Positions 53,917 through 64,000 of a stretch of 64,000 nucleotides of DNA are shown here, in pieces (position 1 is the stretch's first letter; each line of letters starts with the position of its first letter). A model generated the notes under the pieces. The model was not told the DNA's origin. It was given only the letters and a program-made list of their open reading frames with translations, and ran no database searches. The translations under genes were made by a program, and so were the position numbers. Source of the DNA: Macrothele yani (lineage: Eukaryota > Arthropoda > Arachnida > Araneae > Macrothelidae); contig CM077013.1 of NCBI GenBank assembly GCA_039090855.1, forward strand, positions 139,645,240-139,709,239, read 5' to 3'.

Positions 53917-54228
53917 ATTAAATGTCGGAAAGTTCATTTCTATGATTACAACACATGTGCACCTAGATGTTGCTATAGTTACAGATGCGTGACGGTCGCT
54001 TGGTTGTAGATATATAGTCTTGTTGACTGCACATTGGGCTGCACTCTGGCCTGATAATGTGTCTTGTAAAGACTGGAAAGATCTTGCCTGTTTTTTAAAG
54101 TTGTAAATATTTTCTATTTCTGAAGCTTGCGTGTATTAGAGGAAAGTGTTATACATCGTGCCGAGACAGCTGTATGTAGGATTAACGCTATGGTTGCACG
54201 ATATATATTGTCTCTTCACAATTGCTGC

Positions 54229-55085
54229 TGAAAAATTGTTCTTTGATCCAATTATAACGATGACTTTATTGGGTAGAAGTTTTTTGTAAAGTAACGTACA
54301 TTTCCTACGCCACGGAGCGTAAAGGTAAATTGCGATTTCACTGATATCTCTGCTTCTAAAAATGCAATATGAAAAATCTTTCATGAGTTGGATACAATTT
54401 CTAGTGTGAAACGTTTTGCATGTAAATTGTGATTTTGATGAACTTCTGTTTTGCTGCTAGGGGCGTAAGTGTGTATTTACGTTTCCGGTCTATTTGCAAC
54501 AATACCTAAGCTTCTAAAAATTAGATTGAAGAAGTTTCTTTGCAATCGGATACCATTCACCAAGAAAAGCCTCCTACCCCAGAGGCGCAGTGATCTAATC
54601 GCTTCTAACCATTCGTCCGAGATGGATCCGGGTTCGAATCCTTGTGAGGCGTGGACGTTGTGTTTGTCTTACGGCACTGGCTCTCTCCCATCTTCTGGAA
54701 CCAGTGGCCCTAAGTTAGGGACTGGCGACTGCTTATAGCTCATTAAGTTGCTAACGGTGGTCGTTAAGCCTTCAATAAAAAAAAAAAGGAGGTAAACCTT
54801 TTCCTTTTATTTTCTGCTTAAAATAATGCACAGTGTTTCCACCAGGGCACAGATGCATATCTGATTTTCCTCGATATATCTGCTTCTAACAGTCCGACTT
54901 GAAAACAGTCTTCCTTAGGCGGACAGTGTTTCTGCCGGGAAATGTTTTGCACATAATTTGAAAAAAAAAATGAATGCCGAAATTTGCCACTAGAGGACGT
55001 AAGCTCACATTCGCTGCAATACCTGCGCGTCAAAAAGCCTTCACTAAAAAAATTCGTTTTTTGGATGTATTGTTCGAAACAATAG
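54229..55085 (+). repeat. Family R copy 4, remainder
   Basis: ccacggagcgtaaaggtaaa, tgatatctctgcttctaaaa, gctgctaggggcgtaagtgt, gccactagaggacgtaagct follow the family R module order. SINE-A copy 23 is inserted. Confidence 0.78.
54574..54787 (+). mobile_element. SINE-A copy 23
   Basis: Plus-strand diverged copy; B box gggttcgaatccttgtgagg at 54629-54648; A13 tail. Head altered (taccccagaggcgcagtgat). Confidence 0.88.
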
Positions 55086-55134
55086 CTATGATTCCAATCA
55101 TGGCACAGCTGCCCATTGTCTGCAATCATGGAGC

Positions 55135-56330
55135 ACAGAAGAGCACGTCCACCCTCCACCGTATGAGCATACCGTATAAATGCATTGCAACACGTCGTGA
55201 ACGGAGATAACGACCGGAGTTTACCAAAATACATCAGAAGAGGACCTTGAACGACGGGAAGAGAGTTGCCTCCTCTGATGAATCACGTTTCGTACTGCAT
55301 CGAGTGGATGAAAGGGTGCGGGTACATTGAACAGCTGCAGAGAAGATAGTACAAGATGCCGCGATCCGACAGCTAGAGGCAGGAGGCGGTGCTGTAGTGC
55401 TACGTGTTATGTTTCTGTGGGCTCATCCTCGGTTCCCAGATAGTGTGCCCCCCTAAAGGCCATAGTGTACCTGTCCATCACTATAGTGGACGAGGTTCAT
55501 CAGTTTATGCTGACAGCAATTCCAGGTACAGATGATTCGTTCCATCAAGAAAAACGCGTCCGGCAGCATCTACGACTGGTTCTAGGAACACGATGACGAC
55601 TACCATGCTCTTCCATGGCCGCTCATGCAGCCCAAAATAAACCTAATTGAATAGATTTGAAATCATCCCAAGTAGCACACTGACATTGGCCAATGGTTGG
55701 CCCAATGATATTTTTGTGTCGGCAGCGTTGGGGAAGGTTGCGTTGTTGATCGAAGATTGGCCAACGGTTTTTCCCACCTCACATGACCAACCATTTATCA
55801 ACAAATGACCACTTAACGGTTGTCCAATGGTTGTCCGATGGTTGTCCAACAACACATGAGCAACCATGGTTGTCCAACAACACATGATCACATTGGAAAA
55901 CTGTTTGCAACAGTTTTCTAATGTGGGTCCAACCGTTGAACCAACACATATCCAATTGTTGGCCGCCGAGTCGCCTCGTCTCTGGGCCGACTGTTGAAAG
56001 CCCACGGTTGGTCCAACATAATATTGCTACCTGGGAAATGTCTTCGAAGCTGTTGGGTATGGACCCTTCACCACGAACGAGCTACGGGTAGCATTTATAT
56101 GGATACGCAGATATGGTGTGGCCTACTAGCAAACACCTTCTTTGTGGAGTTCATGTATTGTCATATGGTAGGAATGGTGGCTACTCACGGAGGACGCACA
56201 CAATACTATATAGGTGTTCATAATGTTTTGCTCCCACAGTGTGCGGTCCAAAGCAACCGTAGACACTATCAAACGCCTGCATTCCTCTACAAGCACCAAA
56301 ATTTTCCACACGTTCCTGAAGAGCTGCCAC
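55135..56330 (+). pseudogene. Degenerate Tc1-like transposase with a MITE inside
   Basis: VASSDESRFVLHRVDERVRV (first Asp block, about 55266-55326), PLMQPKINLIE (degenerate third block, about 55620-55655), and after the MITE a C-terminus-like VATHGGRTQYY (about 56178-56210). Many stops; no terminal repeats identified. A partial duplication of the sequence around tttcgtgtgcctttggctgt may follow at 56390-56620. Confidence 0.6.
55668..56036. mobile_element. MITE with tcccaagtagca ends
   Basis: Ends tcccaagtagca and mirror tgctacctggga. The interior repeats ccaatggttg/ccaacaacacatga and is partly self-complementary. gaaat occurs at both junctions. Family not identified; a similar cccagtagcacatag motif occurs alone at 57698-57712. 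Confidence 0.65.
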
Positions 56331-57004
56331 CACCATTGGGATTCGAAGTACATTCACGGATATCGGAATGACTTAACGACAACGTCCAAGCATTTCGTGT
56401 GCCTTTGGCTGTCAAATTCCACCGACTTTAGTCCCATCGAAGTTTCATTTTGTTGCCCTGACGGTGTATGCTGGGTCATTCAGAAAGACTACGCTCAGTG
56501 ACATAAGACACGCATTGTACGGGAATTATTTAAGAATCACGTTCAACTATTTTGTATACGTTTCTGGCTATCAAATTCCCCTGACTGGGTTTCCGTAAAT
56601 GTAGTCCCACCGTTCACTGTCAAGATTCATTCATGAGTAAGCTTTCGTCTATTTCTTTCTGTGGTGGGAATGTTTTTGCTGGAAGGGTTCTCCAGCCTCG
56701 TGACGACAGTAATTTCAACGAGATACCTTCTTCTGTTCTGCAGCTGCGTCGCGTCGTTGGTCAGTCTGAATTTTAAACCCAAACAAAGCAAGTACCCACA
56801 CAGCAGAAAATATTGCGTATATGCTACAAGTACGTAGCACTGAAACATTGAGACTTTACAGATACGTTGCGCAATGTAACAGTATTGTTTTAGAAACTTT
56901 ACGGTTACGTCAAAATGCCCTGAAACGTTACGTAACTTTGAAACATAACCGATACGTTACAGTGAAATGTCTTTGTAATTTCAACATACCAACTTCATGT
57001 TCCT
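56331..57004. other. Unassigned sequence rich in cgttacg motifs
   Basis: From about 56850 the DNA has repeated gttacg/cgtaac words leading into the 41-bp array. No gene recognised. Confidence 0.45.
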
Positions 57005-57170
57005 GTTACGTATTTGAAAGATATTTGTAACTTCGTTACATTACTGTTACGTATTTGAAAGATATTTGTAACTTCGTTACATTACTGTTACGTATTTGAA
57101 AGATATTTGTAACTTCGTTACATTACTGTTACGTATTTGAAAGATATTTGTGACATCATCATATTACTGT
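57005..57170. repeat. Four 41-bp tandem units
   Basis: gttacgtatttgaaagatat followed by ttgtaacttcgttacattact, starting at 57005, 57046, 57087 and 57128. The last unit is altered (gacatcatcat). Each unit contains the small hairpin gtaacttcgttac. Confidence 0.93.
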
Positions 57171-58383
57171 AACGTATTTACTACGTTGAACATTATAGTT
57201 TTAATAACCTTTGTAAAATCACAATAAAAAATATTACACTCGACAGCTGTTTCAAAAGCAATAAGAATCGTATTACGAGTTGTTTACGTTTTCACAGGTT
57301 CAACGCAGTCCTCTGTCCATTGGGAATAGTGGCGGCGTTTATATATTGTTAACAAAAGTAATAAAAATCGGTCCGAAATGAGGGTGTCGAATTTCTATTA
57401 TACATGTGGAATAGACTAAATTTCGGCGAAAAAAAGAAAGGACATCAAATTCTTCATTTCTGTAAATACCTACCAATATGAAATTTCTCGGTTTCAAGTA
57501 AAAAGAAAAAATATGGTGGTATAGTACACTAATACAACACAGCCATCTACTTAGATTTTATAAAATGCTTTTTAGAATTTGAGAATTATAATAATCGAAA
57601 CAATTACTTTCAGATAATCTTGAATAAAAAAAAAAGATGAAATATTAAATCAACTAACTAGCTAACTCGAGTACGACAGTATCACCAAAGAATATCCCAG
57701 TAGCACATAGAAATACGACTACGAGAGTGCTTCGGTGAAATGGCATAAATGCGCATGCTCATCCACGCCGTTGCCAAACCAAAAATCTTAAATATCGCCG
57801 GAATGTAACATCAAGGTAACAATTATGTACAATGGAAACTATAAAACAGTAGTATCGGTGAATCCTATTTTTAACGTAACCGTAATGTACAAAGAGTTAT
57901 GTTCCAAAATAGGTGTTGCTGAAACGTAATTGTAAGATATCTATGACAGTGTAACGAAAATGAGAGATTGTAGCATTATTGATACATATCTGAAGCGTTT
58001 TGTGTTGTATATGTAGGAACGTGCAACTCGTCACAGCATGAATGATTTCAATCGAGCAGAAATATCTTTTCAGTCTACATAACTTATCGAGTACCACTCT
58101 TAAGAGTACGTACCCTCTTTTAGTTGTTATTTTGGGGTTCGACACTCTTGTGAGAATCTGACCCTACAAGGAATCGCGTTTCCCTTGTCATTTTTCATTT
58201 TCTTGTAGGACTTCCGTCCGCAGTGAGTAGAGTTTAGGTCCCAGCCACCTACAGCGAGTTCGCCTTTTGGGCAGGACACAGAAACAGAAGGAATGAGAGC
58301 AAGTCTAGCGACTTTGACAGAAAAGTTTGTAGTAAGAATAGAGTACAGTAGATGGCGCCACCGTACAAGTACGATGTTGCACA
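57171..58383. other. Unassigned AT-rich sequence
   Basis: No gene or complete repeat recognised over 1.2 kb. Scattered taacgta/acgttac motifs continue to about 57950, so the 41-bp array may belong to a larger old element. Confidence 0.45.
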
Positions 58384-58603
58384 TAGAGGGGTGAGAGAAT
58401 TTCAGGGGGGGACATAGGAAAGGATACCCATTTAACCAGTGGGTCCAGCCTGGGGGCCGTCACTTAACGTGCTCGTCCGATGCACGGCGGATATTCAGCG
58501 ATTGTTAGGTAAATCACACCATGTCTGAAAGATCAGCCCAGGATCGAACCTGAGGACCTTGAATTGACAGTCTGACTCGCCAACCACTAAGACATCCGCG
58601 GCC
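58384..58603 (-). mobile_element. SINE-B copy 3, decayed
   Basis: Minus strand: B box mirrored as ggatcgaacctgaggacctt, A box mirrored as ccaaccactaagacatccgc, and the shared body gcacggcggatattcagcg, acttaacgtgctcgtccgat. The tail simple repeat is not recognisable. Confidence 0.75.
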
Positions 58604-59330
58604 GCGTTTCCCTAATTTCGAGCTACCAATTTTAGGTGAAGGACAGAACCGGCACAGTACAAACCACCATCTATGCCTCATACAGTGATTCGAATATGAG
58701 AGCTTAGAAAACTTGCCAGAAATCTGCATCTCACATCACTTGGACTCAGTGACGTATATAAACATCTTACATATTTATACGGTTCTTCTTCATTTTCTTC
58801 TTCTTCTTAGCCTGTTTATACCCACTGCAGTGTATAGGCCTCCCCAATGGTTTTTCAATTTCCTCGATCCTTAGCCTCAGTCCACCATTTAGCACCTCTA
58901 AATTTCTGAAGGTCATAGGAGTTGCATGACCAAAAATTTGGGGGGGGGACACAAATAAGTGTAAACTGATGTTGGGTGGGGGGCATTCTCGTAGATAGTT
59001 TCTATGAAAATGCTCCATTTCAATTGCCATAACGTAGGCTTTTACATGTCTAATATATCCAAACTACGAGGTGTGCCAGGATTGGTTGTTTCACACTAAT
59101 GAGGATGAAAATAAAACATGCCTTTCAAAGCACCTCATGCAGTCATCTGGTGATGAAATCCGTCATCAGATGACTGCATGTTATTGTGTATGGAATGACT
59201 GCTGAAAAGCAGTCATAGCAATGTTCGCTATTGCATAGCGTTGTTTCCTTGGCTATATATCCCACTTTATAACATTTCAATGGCAAACTACTAGTTATTA
59301 ATGCAGACATTTGGCGTGGACTAGGAACAT
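58604..59330. other. Unassigned sequence with (CTT)n and poly-G tracts and two hairpins
   Basis: (TTC)n near 58787-58808 and G9 near 58941. gcagtcatctggtgatga / tcatcagatgactgc (59141-59179) and atgactgctgaaaagcagtcat (59198-59219) form two neighbouring hairpins. Confidence 0.6.
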
Positions 59331-59835
59331 CAAACAGAAGTCATCGCTCTTTCCACGTTTATAAGTGAGCCACGGAAAAATTCTCATTGGCCACCACCGA
59401 GAATCGAACCCAGGGTCTTCCAGTTAGGCGCCGGACATGCTTCTACTGTACCACAGCGGCGTCGAATTCCTCGAGATTCACATACGACTCACTTCCAAGC
59501 CACTTGGCCGGTTGCTTCTTGGAGCCCCGCACAATGCTGGGGATTCACCAAAGATGGTAAGCAGCAACTGAATAAATAACTGGAAGGCGAATGAATAATT
59601 AATACAAACATTTGACGTGGACTAAGAACATAAGTTAGTGACGTAACTAAGAACATAAGGCTTGGCAGTTAGTCGTATGTGAGTCTGGAGGCCTTCGAGG
59701 CCACTGTAGTGCTGTGGAAGTATGTCCGGCGAGTAACTGGAAGACTGGATCCGATTCCCGTTAACGGCCAATGAGAATTTTTTCGTGACTCACTTATAAA
59801 CGTGGAAAGAGCGATCGATGACTTCTGTTTTATAT
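59331..59835. mobile_element. Foldback tRNA-like element (family E), complete copy
   Basis: Ends acagaagtcatcgctctttc and mirror gaaagagcgatcgatgactt, continuing cacgtttataagtgag inward. Each arm has a tRNA-like block: left with gaatcgaacccagggtcttc, right with tggaagtatgtccggc and ggatccgattcc. The centre holds agcagcaactgaataaataa. No coding capacity. Confidence 0.75.
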
Positions 59836-59839
59836 GAAT

Positions 59840-60161
59840 AGCTATTATTTTTTCCAATTTTTAAGTTGAAGGGGCTCTTGTCCCCTTGTGCCTTCTCAAC
59901 TTTCCATCTTATTCTCTGGCGCCCCGCCCCCTTCGGTCTCTTTCCATCTCTCGGTTGCCATTCTGTTGTTAATAGTGTCCATCTTTCATCTTTCGGTCTT
60001 CCAACATGTCCAACTCTTCTCCCCTTTGATTCTTTTATTATTTCTGTAATATCTATTATTCCTGTTCTTTCTCTTATAATTTCATTCCTAACTCTGTCGC
60101 TTCTTGTTGTTCCTAACATTCTTCTCTCTAATTTTCTTATCGATATTCTTATTTTCAGCAC
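59840..60161 (-). pseudogene. LINE post-RT C-terminal fragment (second LINE family)
   Basis: Reads ISIRKLERRMLGTTRSDRVR, NEIIRERTGIIDITEIIKES, KGRRVGHVGRPKDERWTLLT, TEWQPRDGKRPKGAGRQRIR, then W. The order ERRMLG..DRxRNExIRxRTG..GH..R..D.RW..EWxPRxGKRxxGR is characteristic of a widespread arthropod LINE (BovB/RTE-like or related). It is 5'-truncated where family R begins. Confidence 0.8.
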
Positions 60162-62425
60162 GTCTTTTGTAAAAAAAGACCGTGCTTATGTTATCGATTT
60201 GTCCGTCAGTCCGTCCGTCTGTAGACACGATATCTCTGCAACTAATAGTCCGATTTAAAAAAAAAAACGTTTGCATTAGAAAGCTTGAAATGTGCGAATG
60301 ATGACCCTTTATTTTCATTCTTTTACGATGCACAATTTCGCCGCTTGAGGGCGTAAATGCAGATGATATCGAATTCAAAATACATTTCTTTCCATACATT
60401 TGCTTCTAAAGATCCAATTCAAAAAAATATTTTGCCTTTCGATTCTACTCATGGCGAAGATTATTTTAGGTATAATCACTTTTTCAAGTTACACATAGAT
60501 TCTCCGCTAGGGGGCTTAAAAGTAAATTGCGTTTCCCCCGATATCTCTGCTTCTAATACTCCGATTTGAAAAATTATTTTTGCAGAAAAAATATTTCGCA
60601 TACATTTTCTAATTTTTGGTAAAAAACAGGTTGGTCACTAGGGAGCGTAAGTGTTAATTTCTGCTTCTCATGTATTTGCAACAAAGTCTGAGCCTCTAAA
60701 ATCTCGATTGAAAAATTCTTTCGTGGATTGATACTACTCACGTCGACAAATCATTTCGGAATATTTATTTCTTAAATTAATGCATGGTATCTCCGCCAGG
60801 GGGCGCTAGATGTATATCTTATTTTTTATCAATATCTCTGCTTCTAATGGTCCACTTTGAAAAATGTCTTCTTTGTTGGATAAAATTTCCGGTCCGACAT
60901 GTTTTTCATATAATTTCAAAGTTTTTTAAGTAATTCATTACGTTTCTGTTAAGGGGGAGTAAAGGTAAATCGCGCTTTCCCCGGTATCACAGCTTCTAAA
61001 ACTCCGATTTGAAAAATTATTCCTGCACCGGATCAGCTCCCGGTGGAAAACGTTTTGATTACAATTTCTACTTTTTTATGAGATATGGTTTGGCCACTAG
61101 GGGGCGGGCGTAAGCGTTAATTTCTGCTTCGTAGGTATTTCTATCAAAATATGAGCTTCTAAAATCTCGATTCAGAAAATCCTTTCGTGGACCGATACCG
61201 CTCATGTCGACAAACATTTGAGAATGTTTCCTCCTTAAAATCATATATGGCTTCTCAGCCAGGGGCGTAGATGTATATCCTATTTCTGTCAATATCTCTG
61301 CATCCAAAGGTCGGATTTGAAAAATTCCTTCTTTGTTAGATAGCGTTTCCGCTGCAAAATGCTCGCATATAAGTTAAAAAATTTCAAATAATACATAGTC
61401 TTTCCCCTATGGGGCGTTAAAATAAATTGTGTTTTCCCCGATATCTCTGCTTCTAAAATTCCGATTAGAAAAAAATATTTCTTTCCTGTAGAGCGTTTCC
61501 GTGGGGAAATGTTTCTCATATAATTTAAAAATTTTCGCAGCGCACAAGTCTGCCACCAGACGGGGTAAGTTCACGTTTCCGTTTACAGCAATATTGCAGG
61601 ACTAAAAACCGCCTGAAAAACTTCTTTCTTCGGTCAGATACTATTAACTATGCAAACTGTGTGAGTATTTTCTTCCCAAAATAGTGCGCAATTTCACCGC
61701 TATAGGCGCATATGCTTGTTCTGTTTTTCTCAATATCACTGCTTTTAATATACGATTTAAAGAATTATTTCTACACCGGATGTCATTTATCTTGTAGAAC
61801 ACTTAAGGCTAGTATATGAGGAATTTTGTAGTTCACAGTTCTGTCGGTAGGTGGTGTTTGTGTACTTCAGTTTGCAGCTGTATCGCCACTTCTAAAAACG
61901 CTATTGAGAAATTTCTTCTTCACTGTATGCCATTCGCTACAACAGAGATGTGGACCATTATCCTCTTTAAGTGACGCGAAGATTTCTCACTAGCTGCGTA
62001 AAGGTCGAACGGTTTTTCCATGAAGAATAATTTTCGCCTATTTTTAACTTTTTTGCTGTGCAAACTTCTTCGGCTAGCAGACACAAAACTTATGTAATGT
62101 TTCCTTTTTTTATATTTCTTCTTTTAACAGTTCGATTTGAAAATCTCTTTGTCTCTGGTACCTTCCTTGTAGTATGAGAAACTTATTGTTCACCATTTGT
62201 TAACTTTCGTAACATGCTTTTTAGCCGCTGGTGGAACTAAGTAGATGTTTCTATTTCTGGATGTTTTATCGATTGTTGGAACGAGTTGATTATTTTCCAA
62301 GCCAGTTCCATTGATTTTGAATAGCTTTGAGAAATTTAATTCGCGTCAGAATGGATCCAAAAGACGTGCTTATTACATCCGAAAATTCGGTGTCATCTTT
62401 CTTGTTTTACATTGTCGCTCTTGTT
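60160..62425 (+). repeat. Family R modular repeat, full copy 5
   Basis: The most complete copy (2.27 kb). Head gcacgtcttttgtaaaaaaa, gtccgtcagtccgtccgtct; about 14 module cores near 60344, 60507, 60637, 60795, 60950, 61096, 61258, 61410, 61555, 61700, 61850, 61990, 62085 and 62225 (mean spacing about 145-150 bp). Tail: caaaagacgtgcttattaca, cgaaaattcggtgtcatc. The tail word caaaagacgtgc is the inverse of the head gcacgtcttttg. Confidence 0.82.
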
Positions 62426-63200
62426 TTACATACTCCATGTTTTACTTCCATAAGTAAACACGGTGAGATAATACATGTATTGAAGATTTTTCTTTTTAAA
62501 CACAATGGTAGATCAACTGTTAAATGGTTTTAACCTATCCAAAAGGCTCTACTACTTTGGATAATTCTTCTGTTGATCTTTGGTGGGGGGGGGGGGGGGG
62601 GGGGGTAGAGGTTTAACGACCACCGTGAGCAACTCAATGGGCTACAAGCAGTTGCCCGTCCCTAATTTAGGGCCGCTGACTCTAGGGAAGGGAGAGAGCC
62701 GCGGCTGTAAAACAAACACAACATCCATGCCTCGCCGGGAGTCGAACCCGGACCCATCTCGGACGAATGATCAGAAGTCATCGCTTAGACTACTGCACCA
62801 CCGGGGTGGCTATTGATTTCTCGTTCTTGTCTTTCTTTAAAACTGATTACTTGACCCAAATAAATGTATTCGTCTGTTTTTTCAATTTCTTTTCCTTAAA
62901 TCCAAATCTTTTCTGTATTGTTCATATATTTGGTTTTTGCTGTGTTCCTTGTCAGACTGTTTTTAAGACGTTCCATCCTTAAGTCCTTTATCATATTCTG
63001 CATTTCTCTATTGCTAGTTGCAATGATGGCCATGTCATCAGCAAATCTTAAGTAATTTAGGTACCTTCCATTTATGTTTAATCCCTTTTCTTCCCAGTTT
63101 AAATTTCTAAAAATGTCTTCTAAAACACAGTTAAATAATTTGGGAGATAGTGGATCTCCCAGTGTAACTCTCTCTGCATCTTGAAAACCCGATACGATTA
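62426..63200 (-). pseudogene. LINE reverse transcriptase fragment split by SINE-A
   Basis: Upstream piece (62818-63200, minus): GDPLSPKLFNCVLEDIF, INGRYLNYLRFADDMAIIAT (catalytic FADD), SNREMQNMIKDLRMERLKNS, one stop, then DEYIYLGQVI. Downstream piece (62426-62580): KKKNLQYMYYLTVFTYGSKT, W (the TYGxxTW block). A non-LTR RT of the RTE/Jockey-like type, possibly the same family as 12890-14478. 5'-truncated, with stops. Confidence 0.85.
62606..62810 (-). mobile_element. SINE-A copy 24 with poly-G in place of poly-T
   Basis: Minus-strand copy. B box mirrored as ggagtcgaacccggacccat. Where other copies have the tail poly-T, there is a G run of about 21 (62585-62605). Approximate duplication gttgatcttt / attgatttct. 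Confidence 0.88.
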
Positions 63201-64000
63201 TTATTAAAAAATAGGCTTCCTTCTAATTTAAAGTAACAAAGAAGATTAAAGTATTTAAAACTTATTTGATTTCGAAACTGTGATCGTCCATTTCCTGAAA
63301 ATAAAGGCATTATTTCAGGAACACTATGTCAGTTGGCATTACTTATCCTATGCAGTAAAGCAATTATCATGAATTTTTTTCTATTTTAACCACTTACATT
63401 TGGAGTACTGATCCCGTGATTGGACATCGTACCTTTGGGTCAATGTTGTAACAGTACCAGGAACAATATTTCATCTAGATGTTTTAATATTCATGAAAAA
63501 AATTTGTTCATTTCGTAAGGTTCTCGCGAGAACGAGACACATAATCCGAACATTTTTTCAAAGAGCTACTATGTATTCTCCAAGTCCTCCTCTGTTTTGA
63601 CGTCAATTGCAAAAGCCACTTCGCTTACAACAACAAACTGTTGTGTAAAAATTTACAAGGTTTCCTCTTTTTTCGTCAAGCTTTTACTGATTGTTTTCTG
63701 ATGCTTTTAAGCACTCAATATTATTTCTCTGTTTGAACTTTTAATTGCGTAACACAGGAAAGACAAAACTTACATCGCGATAAACAGGTGTAAATAAAAA
63801 GACAAAGATGGAAGCACAAATGGCACGTGTGCAATGGCTCAATCACTTCAGCTCAATACGAAATAGGAAGAAAAGGGAAAAAGAAAAGCCTTGGCGTAAT
63901 CTTGAGAGCTGAACTTTGCCCTGGACTGAAGAACATCTTGAATGATATGGTCTTGAAACTTAAACTAACAAGACTGTAATTAAAAATATATAAGGCCCCA
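63201..64000. other. Unassigned AT-rich sequence
   Basis: No gene recognised. A perfect 14-bp palindrome gttctcgcgagaac lies at 63521-63534. Confidence 0.5.

Larger units (their letters stand above)
49031..54228. mobile_element. Penelope-like element, inverted-repeat form (PLE-2)
   Basis: Bounded by the 12-bp duplication tgaaaaattgtt (49019-49030 and 54229-54240). The left copy is minus (49031-49275 plus 50489-52361) with RT and endonuclease; the right copy is plus (52870-54228), 5'-truncated within the RT. The 3' ends of both face outward. Tc1 T1-2 (49276-50488) and TRIM C2 (52362-52865) are nested; the latter sits at the junction of the two copies. Confidence 0.9.

Noticed and set aside
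55643..56005. 120-codon minus frame
   Set aside because: It reads through the repetitive ccaatggttg MITE interior.
59866..60258. 130-codon plus frame
   Set aside because: Antisense of the LINE C-terminal fragment.

Overview
This window is repeat-dense, gene-poor eukaryotic nuclear DNA. The content is tRNA-derived SINEs, Tc1/mariner-type elements, Penelope-like elements with a GIY-YIG domain, LINE fragments and microsatellites. That mix, and the close resemblance of several transposases to common arthropod families, points to a large arthropod genome (insect or chelicerate; I cannot name the species). I found no convincing host gene, rRNA, functional tRNA or CRISPR array. Nearly every open reading frame that means anything is a decayed transposase or reverse transcriptase.

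Layout. 1-0.7 kb: tRNA-like foldback repeat. 0.7-6.9 kb: Tc1 remnants, one split by a second SINE family and one by three copies of the main SINE (SINE-A). 7.7-9 kb: Mutator-like remnant. 9.8-10.9 kb: Tc1 remnant. 11-12.9 kb: modular ~150-bp repeat (family R) with two SINE-A copies. 12.9-14.5 kb: LINE 3' end split by a Tc1. 15.7-17 kb: mariner. 17.2-17.6 kb: a conserved ORF of uncertain nature. 18.5-19.2 kb: minisatellite. 19.9-20.2 kb: palindromic MITE. 23.5-23.9 kb: small LTR-type element. 25-27 kb: LINE split by a Tc1. 28.8-32.1 kb: Tc1 split by an inverted-repeat Penelope element that itself holds a small LTR-type element. 32-36 kb: many SINE-A copies and a 53-bp satellite made from SINE-A sequence. 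36.2-44 kb: four Tc1 elements. 44.4-46 kb: tRNA-like tandem repeats and a deleted mariner-type element. 46-49 and 54-55 kb: family R, split by a 5.2-kb inverted Penelope element that itself contains a Tc1 and a small LTR-type element. 55-58 kb: degenerate Tc1 with a MITE, and tandem repeats. 59-64 kb: foldback repeat, LINE pieces, a full family R copy and a LINE split by SINE-A.

Most interesting: three miniature LTR-retrotransposon-like elements (TRIMs) at 23487-23916, 29761-30344 and 52362-52865. They have paired direct repeats, a primer-binding-site-like motif (TGGCGCCCGAAC), a polypurine tract just before the 3' repeat, and 4-bp target duplications. In the two better copies each of the four LTRs carries a 72-nt tRNA-like sequence with acceptor, D and T arms, so the LTR seems to have a pol III-type internal promoter. 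Second: a 24-25-copy, 53-bp satellite whose monomer is the SINE-A 3' segment, with an 8-monomer higher-order period. All alignments and counts here were made by eye.
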